Part shown: positions 36,244-44,452 of the stretch, in pieces | Layout of the letters: each line of letters begins with the position of its first letter | How positions within the stretch are numbered: position 1 is the stretch's first letter | Assembly (NCBI GenBank): GCA_964615145.1 | Contig: CAZTOP010000016.1 | Location: 1 to 54,440 of the forward strand | Source: CAIVPM01 sp964615145 | GTDB lineage: Bacteria; Bacteroidota; Bacteroidia; Chitinophagales; Chitinophagaceae | DNA length: 54,440 nucleotides | Reading direction: 5' to 3' | Notes under the pieces: generated by a model | What the model was told of the DNA's origin: nothing | What the model saw: only the letters and a program-made list of their open reading frames with translations | Database searches by the model: none | Made by a program: the position numbers and the translations under genes

Positions 36244-36282
36244 TCCGTAGTCAGATGCTCTATTCAGTTGAGCTACGCAGCC
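36206..36282 (-). tRNA. tRNA-Arg (anticodon ACG)
   Basis: 77 nt including CCA. Acceptor GGCTGCG/CGCGGTC, D-arm GCTC/GAGC, anticodon stem TCTGA/TCAGA with loop CTACGGA, T-arm TTAGG/CCTAA, discriminator A. In place of the usual G19-C56 contact the sequence has A19 and T56, a compensated swap. It is the integration target: its 3' end carries the GTGACC core, and the CC of CCA comes from element DNA. The backbone version probably had no encoded CCA, like the other tRNA in this window. Confidence 0.95.
36208..36213. other. Right attachment core (attR)
   Basis: GTGACC shared with 21512-21517. On the minus strand it is the last acceptor-stem bases GGT, then C, the discriminator A and the first C of CCA. 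The recombinase frame crosses it as Val-Thr. Confidence 0.75.
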
Positions 36283-36298
36283 ATTTTTTATTGGGGTG

Positions 36299-36306
36299 CA
36301 AATATA
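36299..36306 (-). promoter_or_regulatory. Predicted -7 box of the tRNA-Arg promoter
   Basis: TATATTTG on the minus strand (TAnnTTTG), 17 bases upstream of the tRNA 5' end. I see no good -33 TTG at the expected distance. Confidence 0.5.
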
Positions 36307-36421
36307 GGGTTACAGTTTTAAACACCCAAATCATAAATAGAAATGATATTTTACATCGAATAGTTTAAAGTTACTCTTTCAAATCAAAATGTATATTGCA
36401 CTTCTTTAAATGGTTTGTATT

Positions 36422-38287
36422 ATGTGTGGTATTGCAGGTATTATTTCTTCAAAAAAAAGTGCAATTGATAAACAAAGTTTGCAGAAAATGGCAAATGCTT
36501 TAAAGCATCGTGGACCAGATGGAGAAGCTTTTTGGATGAGCGAAAATAATAATATTGGATTTGCACACAGGCGTTTATCAGTAATAGATTTAAGTGATCA
36601 AGCTACTCAACCATTTCATTACTTGCATTGTGTTATTACATTTAATGGAGAAATTTACAACTATGTTGAGATAAAAGAATTTCTTTTAAAAAAAGGATTT
36701 GTTTTCGAAACTCAATCAGATACAGAAGTTGTTGTTGCCGCTTATGTGTTTTGGGGAAAAGATTGTTTGCATCAATTTGATGGAATGTTTGCTTTTGCGA
36801 TTTTTGATAATATAAAAAACGAAATTTTTATTGCAAGAGATAGATTTGGGGAAAAGCCATTTTACTACTATTTGACCAGTGTTGACAAAAATAAATTCGT
36901 CGATTTTTATTTTGCAAGTGAAATGAAAGCTCTTTGGTCTGTTGGTATTCCCAAAGAAATCAATCATTACATTTTATTAAATTATTTAACTTTAGGTTAT
37001 ACATCAAATCCGATAAATAAATCTGAAACTTTTTATAGTAACATAGCTTCTTTACCAGCTTCTCATTTTATCACTATTAATTTAAGCACATTCGATTTTT
37101 CCATTGTAAAATGGTATGAAGTAGTAAAGAAAAATTTCGAAGATTTTAAGGAGATTCGTACAACGACACTTATTTTCAATGACCTATTTAAATCATCTAT
37201 TCAAAATCGATTAAGAAGTGATGTTACTGTTGGAACCAGTTTGAGTGGTGGTTTAGATAGCTCAAGCATTGTAGCAACCATTCACCAATCAATACAAAAT
37301 GATCAGTACAAACCACAAACTTTTACAGCATCTTTTCCAGGTTTTGATAAAGACGAAACCCAATACAGTAAACAAGTTGCAAAGTATTTTAATATTGAAC
37401 AGCATTTAACTTGCCCAAATGAAAATGATTTGATACAAAATTTTGAGAGATTGATGTATCATCAAGAAGAGCCATTACAAAGCAGTAGTGTTTTTATTCA
37501 ATTTATGGTTTACAAATTGGCTAAAGAAAAAGGTATTACTGTTTTGCTTGATGGACAAGGGGCTGATGAAATTTTAGGAGGATATAAGAAATATGCACAC
37601 TGGTTTTTGCAGGAATTATTGAGAACTAATCTTTCAAAATTTAAACAAGAAAAAGCATTGCTTATAGCAAATGATTTTTTAGAAACTTGGAATTATAAAA
37701 ATTATTTTGCTGCATTTTTTCCACAATTTACAGCAAAGCAATTGCAGGTAAAAGCTATACGGCAACAAAACAACAATCAAAATATTTCCAAAGAATATTT
37801 GCATCAATTTAAAAATGCAAATTCACTTAAAAAGCCTGTTGTTAAAGAGCTGCAAGATATTTTGAGTTACAATACAAATACTTTTGGCTTAGATGAATTA
37901 TTGAGATATGCAGATAGAAATTCTATGGCACACAGCAGAGAAGTTAGACTACCATTCTTAAATCATCAATTGGTCGAATTTACAACTTCGCTTTCATCAT
38001 CACACAAAATAAATAACGGATTTACAAAATGGATTTTGCGTGAATCTGTTAAAAATATTTTGCCTGAAAATATTGTATGGCGAAAAGGAAAAGTAGGGTA
38101 TGAGCCTCCTCAAAAAAATTGGATGGAAAATAAACAAATGCTTGAAATGATTAATGAAGCTAAGAAAAAACTAGTAGAAAAAAATATACTTAATAAAGCT
38201 GTTTTGTATAAAAAAATAATAGCACAAAATGCTCACGATACAAATAACTATGATTGGCGTTTTTTGTGTACTGCCCAAATAATATAA
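36422..38287 (+). CDS. asnB: Asparagine synthetase (glutamine-hydrolysing)
   Basis: 621 aa. The start is taken at 36422 (MCGIAGI) rather than the in-frame ATG at 36410, because Cys2 must become the N-terminal nucleophile of the glutaminase domain. The class II glutamine amidotransferase domain (1 to about 215) includes RHRGPDGE and FNGEIYNY. The synthetase domain has the ATP pyrophosphatase loop SLSGGLDSSSIVA and LLDGQGADEILGGY. It converts aspartate, glutamine and ATP to asparagine; some Bacteroidota relatives act in surface-polysaccharide pathways, but no such genes are adjacent. It is followed by the cystathionine enzyme gene on the same strand (79-bp gap). Confidence 0.93.
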   Translation: MCGIAGIISSKKSAIDKQSLQKMANALKHRGPDGEAFWMSENNNIGFAHRRLSVIDLSDQATQPFHYLHCVITFNGEIYNYVEIKEFLLKKGFVFETQSDTEVVVAAYVFWGKDCLHQFDGMFAFAIFDNIKNEIFIARDRFGEKPFYYYLTSVDKNKFVDFYFASEMKALWSVGIPKEINHYILLNYLTLGYTSNPINKSETFYSNIASLPASHFITINLSTFDFSIVKWYEVVKKNFEDFKEIRTTTLIFNDLFKSSIQNRLRSDVTVGTSLSGGLDSSSIVATIHQSIQNDQYKPQTFTASFPGFDKDETQYSKQVAKYFNIEQHLTCPNENDLIQNFERLMYHQEEPLQSSSVFIQFMVYKLAKEKGITVLLDGQGADEILGGYKKYAHWFLQELLRTNLSKFKQEKALLIANDFLETWNYKNYFAAFFPQFTAKQLQVKAIRQQNNNQNISKEYLHQFKNANSLKKPVVKELQDILSYNTNTFGLDELLRYADRNSMAHSREVRLPFLNHQLVEFTTSLSSSHKINNGFTKWILRESVKNILPENIVWRKGKVGYEPPQKNWMENKQMLEMINEAKKKLVEKNILNKAVLYKKIIAQNAHDTNNYDWRFLCTAQII

Positions 38288-38366
38288 ACTTTAAAGAGTT
38301 AAATGTTTTGCGAGTTTTTAATTCCTAAATATCAATTCCCCATCTTTGCTACTCAAAATTTGCTTT

Positions 38367-39506
38367 ATGAAATTAGAAACAAAAATCATTCACGCAGGAA
38401 TGACACCAGATCCAAGTACAGGTGCAGTGATGATTCCAATTTATCAAACGAGTACTTATGTTCAAGATGCACCAGGGGTAAACAAAGGTTTTGAATATGC
38501 TAGAAGTCAGAATCCAACTCGTTTTGCACTTGAAGAGGCTTATGCACAAATTGAAAACGGAAAATATGGATTAGCATTTAGTAGTGGTGTTGCAGCTACA
38601 GATACTGTAATGAAGCTTTTACAACCAGGAGATGAAGTTATTGCAGCCAATGATATGTACGGTGGCACTTACAGATTGTTTAGCAAAGTGTATGAAAAAT
38701 TTGGTATTAAGTTTCACTATGTAAATATGCAAGATGCTAATAATATCAAGTCTTTCATCAATACAAATACAAAATTAATTTGGGCAGAAACGCCAACAAA
38801 TCCATTGATGAATATTGTTGACATTGCAGCTGTTGCTTCAATATCCAAGCAACACAATGTTTTGCTGTGTGTTGATAATACTTTTGCATCACCTTATCTT
38901 CAAAACCCATTAAACGATGGTGCAGATATTGTAATGCATAGTGCAACAAAATATCTTGGTGGTCATAGCGATGTTATACAAGGTTGTTTGGTAATGAACG
39001 ATACAGAGCTAAGAGATAAATTATACTTTATTCAAAAAAGTTGTGGTGCAGTTCCTGGTCCACAAGATTGTTTTTTGGTGTTGAGAGGTATCAAAACTTT
39101 GCATTTGCGTATGCAACGACATTGCGAAAACGGCGAAAAAATTGCTCATTGGTTACGCAATCACAATAAAGTTAAAAAAGTTTATTGGCCAGGGTTTGAA
39201 GATGCTCCAAATTATAGCATTGCAAAAAAGCAAATGCGTGGTTTTGGTGGAATGATAAGTTTCGAGTTAAAAGATGAAAGCACTGAAGCTTGTAATAAAG
39301 TTTTATCCTCAACTCATTTGTTTTCATTAGCAGAAAGTTTAGGTGGTGTAGAAAGTTTAATCAACCATCCTGCAAGTATGACTCATGCATCAATTCCAAG
39401 AGAAGAGAGAATTAAAAATGGGCTTAATGATGGGTTAATAAGATTAAGCGTAGGTATAGAAGATGCTGATGATTTAATAAACGATTTGGCAAACGCAATG
39501 AAATAA
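38367..39506 (+). CDS. Cystathionine gamma-synthase / gamma-lyase type PLP enzyme
   Basis: 379 aa from the ATG at 38367; the TTG at 38346 in the same frame is less likely. It belongs to the Cys/Met metabolism PLP family: substrate/PLP region YARSQNPTRFALE, GLAFSSGVAATDTV, the DNTFASPYLQNPL loop, and the PLP lysine Lys195 in HSATKYLGGHSD. C-terminal LAESLGGVESLINHPASMTH and the closing RLSVGIEDADDLI are typical. Whether it works as synthase (methionine synthesis) or lyase (cysteine synthesis) cannot be told from sequence alone, so no gene symbol is given. Confidence 0.9.
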   Translation: MKLETKIIHAGMTPDPSTGAVMIPIYQTSTYVQDAPGVNKGFEYARSQNPTRFALEEAYAQIENGKYGLAFSSGVAATDTVMKLLQPGDEVIAANDMYGGTYRLFSKVYEKFGIKFHYVNMQDANNIKSFINTNTKLIWAETPTNPLMNIVDIAAVASISKQHNVLLCVDNTFASPYLQNPLNDGADIVMHSATKYLGGHSDVIQGCLVMNDTELRDKLYFIQKSCGAVPGPQDCFLVLRGIKTLHLRMQRHCENGEKIAHWLRNHNKVKKVYWPGFEDAPNYSIAKKQMRGFGGMISFELKDESTEACNKVLSSTHLFSLAESLGGVESLINHPASMTHASIPREERIKNGLNDGLIRLSVGIEDADDLINDLANAMK

Positions 39507-39621
39507 TTTTATTTACTGGGGTTACTTTTTTGATTTTCGTGTATTAAGCAATAATTATTAATTTTATAATTAACGAGAGCTTTGCTAATGATTATTTTTC
39601 ATTAACAAAAAAATTAAAAAA

Positions 39622-39912
39622 ATGATTCAAAAAACTTACTTCAAAACAAAAGATTATTGCAAGGTTAAATTTTCTTACGCACCAGAAACTGCTGAAACTG
39701 TTGAAATATTAGGCCTTAATGGCGACTGGGACAATGCAGTAATTATGAGTAAAAAGAAAGACGGAAGTTTTGCAGTTGAAGTTAATCTTCCTAAAGATTC
39801 CTCTCATCAGTTTAAGTATTTAGTTAATAAAACGGAATGGTTAAATGACGAAACTTCAGATAGTTTTGAGCCCAACGGATTTGGCAACACAAACGGAATT
39901 GTAATTATATAA
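39622..39912 (+). CDS. Isoamylase N-terminal / CBM48-like early-set domain protein
   Basis: 96 aa, a single beta-sandwich domain. KVKFSYAPETAETVEILGLNGDWDN, FKYLVNKTEWLNDET and the closing SFEPNGFGNTNGIVII match the glycogen-recognition early-set domain found N-terminal to isoamylases and in AMPK beta. It is a stand-alone domain here, without any catalytic part, as often seen in Bacteroidota. The role is unknown; glycogen or alpha-glucan binding is inferred. It has its own strong terminator. Confidence 0.85.
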   Translation: MIQKTYFKTKDYCKVKFSYAPETAETVEILGLNGDWDNAVIMSKKKDGSFAVEVNLPKDSSHQFKYLVNKTEWLNDETSDSFEPNGFGNTNGIVII

Positions 39913-39926
39913 ATCATATTACATAG

Positions 39927-39955
39927 AGAGTTGGATGAATATCCAACTCTTTTTT
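39927..39955 (+). terminator. Terminator after the CBM48-like gene
   Basis: Perfect 10-bp arms AGAGTTGGAT and ATCCAACTCT with a GAAT loop, followed by six T residues. Confidence 0.9.
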
Positions 39956-39995
39956 ATTGTTTCAAAACTTAGCTTAAGCATTGTAATATTGCATT

Positions 39996-42035
39996 ATGCA
40001 ATTTACCAATCAGCTTATTCACTCTTCTTCTCCATATTTATTACAGCATGCACATAACCCAGTTAATTGGAATACTTGGAACCCGGAAATTCTCAAAAAA
40101 GCTAATGAAGAAGATAAACCAATATTAGTAAGTATTGGTTATTCTGCTTGTCATTGGTGTCATGTAATGGAAAAAGAAAGCTTTGAAGACGAAGCTACTG
40201 CCGCTATAATGAATGAAAAGTTCATCAACATTAAAATTGATAGAGAAGAACGTCCAGACCTTGACCATATTTATATGGATGCCTTGCAAGCTATGACAGG
40301 TAGTGGTGGCTGGCCACTAAATATATTCATTACACCACAATTAAAGCCATTTTTTGGTGGAACTTATTTCCCTCCATCTCCAGCTTATGGAAGAATGAGT
40401 TGGAAAGACACCTTGCTAGCAGTTAGCAAAGCATTTATGGAAAGGAGAGATGAGATTGAACAACAATCAAACAATCTTACGCAACACCTTATCCAAAGCA
40501 ATTCACTTAATAAATTATCAAATTCTGATACCCATTATTATGATTATCAAAAAGCTATGGATGATATTACAGAAAATTTATTTATTCAAGCAGATGAGGT
40601 TTGGGGTGGTTTTGGAAATGCTCCAAAATTTCCCCAAACATCTTCCATAGCATTTCTATTGGCACAATATCATTTCACAAAAAATGATAAATGTTTACAA
40701 CAGGCTTTATTATCCTTAAATAAAATGCTCCAAGGTGGTATTTATGACCATGTAGGTGGTGGCTTTTCAAGATATAGTACAGACGAGAAATGGTTTGCTC
40801 CACATTTTGAAAAAATGTTGTACGATAATGCACTTATTGTTGGTGTTTTGTGTGATGCTTATCAAATTACAAAATCCAAAATTTTTGAAAAAATAATACA
40901 TCAAACACTGGCTTTTGTAGAAAGGGAATTAATGAGTAGTGAATATGCTTTCTTTAGTGCCATTGATGCTGATAGCGAAGGATTAGAAGGAAAATTTTAT
41001 ACTTGGGATAAAAAGGAAATAGAAAATTTATTGGGAGCTGATGCACAAATTTTTTGTGAAATATTTAATGTAAGCAATAAAGGAAACTGGGAACACCGCA
41101 ATATCCTTTGGTTGACAGATAGTATCGAAAACATTTCTAAAAAATTAAATATTCCATTTGACAGTTTAGATTATAAAATAGAAAGTTGGAAGTCGATTCT
41201 ATTTTCAGAAAGAGAAAAAAGAATTAGACCACAATTGGATGATAAAATATTAACTTCTTGGAATGCTATGATGAACAATGCTTTTTGTAAAGCATATGCG
41301 GCAACTGGAAATGAACATTATAGATTTATCGCAGAAAGAAATATGTATTTTTTGCAAACTAAAATATTGTGCAAAGAAAGATTAATGCATTGTTATAAAA
41401 ACGGTAAATCATATATCAGTGGATTTTTAGATGATTATGCCTACACAATAAAAGCTTTAATACAAATTCAAGAGATTACTGGCAAGAGTGATTATTTGGT
41501 TCAAGCAAGTGCCTTAATGAAAACTGCAATAGAAAAGTTTAACAATATTTCATCACCTTTTTTTTATTTTACAGAGGAAGGACAAGATGATATAGTTGTA
41601 AGAAAAGTAGACTTGTATGATGGAGCTACTCCATCAGCAAATTCAGTAATGGCATATTGCTGTAACTATCTTTCTTCAGTGTTTTACGATGAAAAATTAC
41701 GCAATCGATCTCTCGATATGATACATCATCTACTGCCTGCAATTACTAAGCATCCAACCTCATTTTCGCATTGGGCAATAATGACTCAAAATCTAGTTCA
41801 TAAGTGTAAGGAAATAGTAGTCATTGGACCTGGCTCTAATGTAGCATTAGCAAGCATTATAGGTTATTTTATGCCAAACAAAATATTAATAGCTTCAACA
41901 AAAAGTAACATTGCCTTACCCATATTGATAAACAAAGGAATCGAAGGCGAAACATTATTTTATCTCTGTGAAAATCATAGCTGTAGAGAACCTGTAAAAA
42001 GTCTTTCAAAATTTTTGCATTTATATAACATTTAA
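39996..42035 (+). CDS. YyaL/SSP411-type thioredoxin-domain protein (DUF255)
   Basis: 679 aa. The N-terminal thioredoxin-like domain of the YyaL/spermatogenesis-associated protein 20 family begins NQLIHSSSPYLLQHAHNPVNW and carries CHWC (SACHWCHVM) with the strongly conserved REERPDLD and GGWPLNIFITP motifs. The remainder is an (alpha/alpha)6-barrel-like region similar to cellobiose epimerase/N-acylglucosamine epimerase folds (GGFGNAPKFPQ, HFEKMLYDNA). Function is not established. No signal peptide. It is a single-gene unit between two terminator or intergenic regions. Confidence 0.92.
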   Translation: MQFTNQLIHSSSPYLLQHAHNPVNWNTWNPEILKKANEEDKPILVSIGYSACHWCHVMEKESFEDEATAAIMNEKFINIKIDREERPDLDHIYMDALQAMTGSGGWPLNIFITPQLKPFFGGTYFPPSPAYGRMSWKDTLLAVSKAFMERRDEIEQQSNNLTQHLIQSNSLNKLSNSDTHYYDYQKAMDDITENLFIQADEVWGGFGNAPKFPQTSSIAFLLAQYHFTKNDKCLQQALLSLNKMLQGGIYDHVGGGFSRYSTDEKWFAPHFEKMLYDNALIVGVLCDAYQITKSKIFEKIIHQTLAFVERELMSSEYAFFSAIDADSEGLEGKFYTWDKKEIENLLGADAQIFCEIFNVSNKGNWEHRNILWLTDSIENISKKLNIPFDSLDYKIESWKSILFSEREKRIRPQLDDKILTSWNAMMNNAFCKAYAATGNEHYRFIAERNMYFLQTKILCKERLMHCYKNGKSYISGFLDDYAYTIKALIQIQEITGKSDYLVQASALMKTAIEKFNNISSPFFYFTEEGQDDIVVRKVDLYDGATPSANSVMAYCCNYLSSVFYDEKLRNRSLDMIHHLLPAITKHPTSFSHWAIMTQNLVHKCKEIVVIGPGSNVALASIIGYFMPNKILIASTKSNIALPILINKGIEGETLFYLCENHSCREPVKSLSKFLHLYNI

Positions 42036-42154
42036 ATATACTATATTGCAGCCGAATTAAAATAAATCAGTTTGCGATAATTGCAAATAATTTCAAAAGG
42101 TATATATAGCGTCTAATTTTTTACACAATTTTTTTAAGGTTAATAATTACAAAT

Positions 42155-42186
42155 TTGGTAATATTCCAATTTTGCCATTATTTTTG
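42155..42186 (+). promoter_or_regulatory. Predicted promoter of gldKLMN
   Basis: TTG at 42175-minus-20 (42155-42157 in TTTG) and TATTTTTG at 42179-42186, separated by 21 bases, matching the Bacteroidota TTTG / TAnnTTTG promoter. The gldK ATG is 26 bases downstream. Confidence 0.6.
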
Positions 42187-42211
42187 TCGTCACCATTTAA
42201 TTGAATCGCAA

Positions 42212-43513
42212 ATGATGAAGAATTTTTTTTATGTCTTGCTTGCAACAACTGTCACGGTAGGGATGGCATCTTGTTCTAAGAAAGGAAAGAACGTAGGTAA
42301 AGATACTTACGATTTGGATGGGCAAGTGCGAGGCACAGCACCAACTGCAAAGAAAAGTATGGGTGCACCATTTGGTATGGCGTACATTCCTCCTGGAACT
42401 TTTCATATGGGTCCAAGTGATGAGGATGTGAATTACAGTTTAAACCAGCGTAACCGACAAGTTTCTATTCCTGGTTTTTGGATGGATAGAACCGAAATGA
42501 CAAACAACAAATATCGCTCTTTCGTGCTTTGGGTGAGAGATTCACTGGCTGCTAAAGAATTGGGATTTGTAAAAAATGGTGGACCCGGAGCTTCTGGTGA
42601 TTCTGTACAAGCTATCAACTGGGACAAGGCAAAAACTATTAAATATGATTCTAAAAATCTTGAAAAACTAGGGGAGAAATTAGTTTTAGCACCCGACAAC
42701 AGACTATATGGAATGATAGAATTAGATCCTGACAAATTTAAATACAGTTTTCAGGAGTTTGTACTTTCTGAAGCCGCAAGAAAAGAAAATTTTGGAATGG
42801 CACGTAAAAATTTCATTTCAAGAGAAAGTGTAAAAATTTATCCAGATACCCTAGTTTGGATGAGAGATTTCTCTTACGCCTACAACGAGCCAATGACAAG
42901 AAGATATTTTAGTCATCCTTCATTTGGTAACTATCCAGTTGTTGGTGTAAACTGGAAACAAGCAAGAGCTTTTTGTCATTGGAGAACAGCAATGCAAAAT
43001 AAAAGTCTTGCCAAAAGAGGATTTGCTGTAGAAAGTAGTTATCGTTTACCAAGTGAGGCAGAATGGGAGTATGCTGCTCGTGGAACCCGTACAAACAGCA
43101 TGTATCCTTGGGGAAACTATTATCCACGTAATAAAAAAGGATGTTTACTTGCAAACTTTAAACCTGGTCGTGGTAACTACGCTGAGGATGGAGGATTTTA
43201 CACTGTAAGAGCCGATGCTTATTGGCCAAATGATTATGGCTTGTACAACATGAGTGGTAATGTTGCAGAGTGGACAAGTTCTTACTATAATGAAGGTTCA
43301 TATAACTTCTTTAGTGAAATGAGTCCAGATTTAAGATATGATGCAAAAGACTCAGATCCACCATATATGAAAAGAAAAACAATTCGCGGTGGAAGTTGGA
43401 AAGACGTTGCTTTCTATTTACAAACAAGCACAAGAGCTTTTGAGTATCAAGACACTGCAAAATCGTATATTGGTTTTCGTTGTGTTATTGACTTAGCTCC
43501 AACTATCAGATAA
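42212..43513 (+). CDS. gldK: T9SS outer-membrane-ring lipoprotein GldK (PorK)
   Basis: 433 aa from the ATG at 42212; an upstream in-frame start at 42155 would put 19 residues ahead of the signal sequence. A lipoprotein signal MMKNFFYVLLATTVTVGMASC gives a lipidated Cys. The body is a formylglycine-generating-enzyme/SUMF1-like domain (PPGTFHMG, WMDRTEMTNNKYR, YRLPSEAEWEYAARG, NMSGNVAEWTSS, RGGSWKD, GFRCV) used structurally in GldK/PorK. With GldN it forms the periplasmic ring under the outer membrane. It is the first gene of gldK-L-M-N, with a 110-bp gap to gldL. Confidence 0.95.
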   Translation: MMKNFFYVLLATTVTVGMASCSKKGKNVGKDTYDLDGQVRGTAPTAKKSMGAPFGMAYIPPGTFHMGPSDEDVNYSLNQRNRQVSIPGFWMDRTEMTNNKYRSFVLWVRDSLAAKELGFVKNGGPGASGDSVQAINWDKAKTIKYDSKNLEKLGEKLVLAPDNRLYGMIELDPDKFKYSFQEFVLSEAARKENFGMARKNFISRESVKIYPDTLVWMRDFSYAYNEPMTRRYFSHPSFGNYPVVGVNWKQARAFCHWRTAMQNKSLAKRGFAVESSYRLPSEAEWEYAARGTRTNSMYPWGNYYPRNKKGCLLANFKPGRGNYAEDGGFYTVRADAYWPNDYGLYNMSGNVAEWTSSYYNEGSYNFFSEMSPDLRYDAKDSDPPYMKRKTIRGGSWKDVAFYLQTSTRAFEYQDTAKSYIGFRCVIDLAPTIR

Positions 43514-43623
43514 TTCAATAAAAAAATAACATTTCTATAACAAAAATTTTGATAATTTGCATTCAGTCAAATTATACAGATCTCTAATTAAACCTAAAAC
43601 TTAAACAAAAAAAACAAAAAAAG

Positions 43624-44388
43624 ATGGCAGCAAAAATTCCCGCTAAAGTTGGTAAAGTTATGGACATCATTGTTTCTGTTGCAGCGGCAGCAGTAATATT
43701 TGGTGCGTTACAAAAAATTCTTCACTCCCCAATTGCAGACCTTTGGTTAAAAATCGGATTATATACCGAGGCAGCAGTATTCTTATTATATGGTGTACTA
43801 TTTATTTACTATCCGGCGATGGATGACCACGAGGTTCATTTGCCAGCAGGGGTTGAAGAAAAAGGTAACCCAGCCTTAAAATCAATGGAAAAAATGTTAG
43901 CTGAAGCTGACATTACACCAGCAAATCTTGGAAAATTAAGCACTGGATTTCAAAAATTAGGAAGTACAGTTGACAAAATGGGTGAGATAGGAGAAGTTGT
44001 TAAATCTACTGGAGATTTTTCTGCAAAAACTAAAGAAGCTACTGCAGCCTTAAGTGCAGTTGCAGTTTCTGTAAACCAAGCTGCCGGAACTTTCAATTCA
44101 TTTAATGCAGCTAGTGAAACTACTAAGCAATTCCACGGACAAATACAAGTTTTAACTAAGAATCTTTCTTCTTTAAATACAATATACGAGTTGGAGCTAC
44201 AGGAAAGTAACAACCATTTGAAAACAATGAATCAGTTTTATGGCAAATTAGCTCAGGCTTCTGCAGCTATGAACAATACTGCTGAAGATGCTGTTAAAGC
44301 AAAAGATCAAATTGCTGCATTAGCTGTTAATCTTACTAAACTAAATTCTGTTTACGGAAATATGCTTTCTGCAATGCAAGGAAGATAA
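43624..44388 (+). CDS. gldL: T9SS/gliding motor protein GldL (PorL)
   Basis: 254 aa. Two transmembrane helices near the N-terminus (about 11-30, IIVSVAAAAVIFGALQKIL, and 38-58, GLYTEAAVFLLYGVLFIYY) are followed by a cytoplasmic coiled coil of Ala/Ser/Lys-rich helix. GldL and GldM form the proton-powered rotary motor of the T9SS in the inner membrane. The family's essential transmembrane glutamate is present in the second helix (TEAAVF). It lies between gldK and gldM in the conserved order. Confidence 0.95.
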   Translation: MAAKIPAKVGKVMDIIVSVAAAAVIFGALQKILHSPIADLWLKIGLYTEAAVFLLYGVLFIYYPAMDDHEVHLPAGVEEKGNPALKSMEKMLAEADITPANLGKLSTGFQKLGSTVDKMGEIGEVVKSTGDFSAKTKEATAALSAVAVSVNQAAGTFNSFNAASETTKQFHGQIQVLTKNLSSLNTIYELELQESNNHLKTMNQFYGKLAQASAAMNNTAEDAVKAKDQIAALAVNLTKLNSVYGNMLSAMQGR

Positions 44389-44452
44389 TCGTTAAAAGGA
44401 TTAAGAATACTGATTATAAACAAGTTTATTAAACTCAAAATTTTAAATAAAG

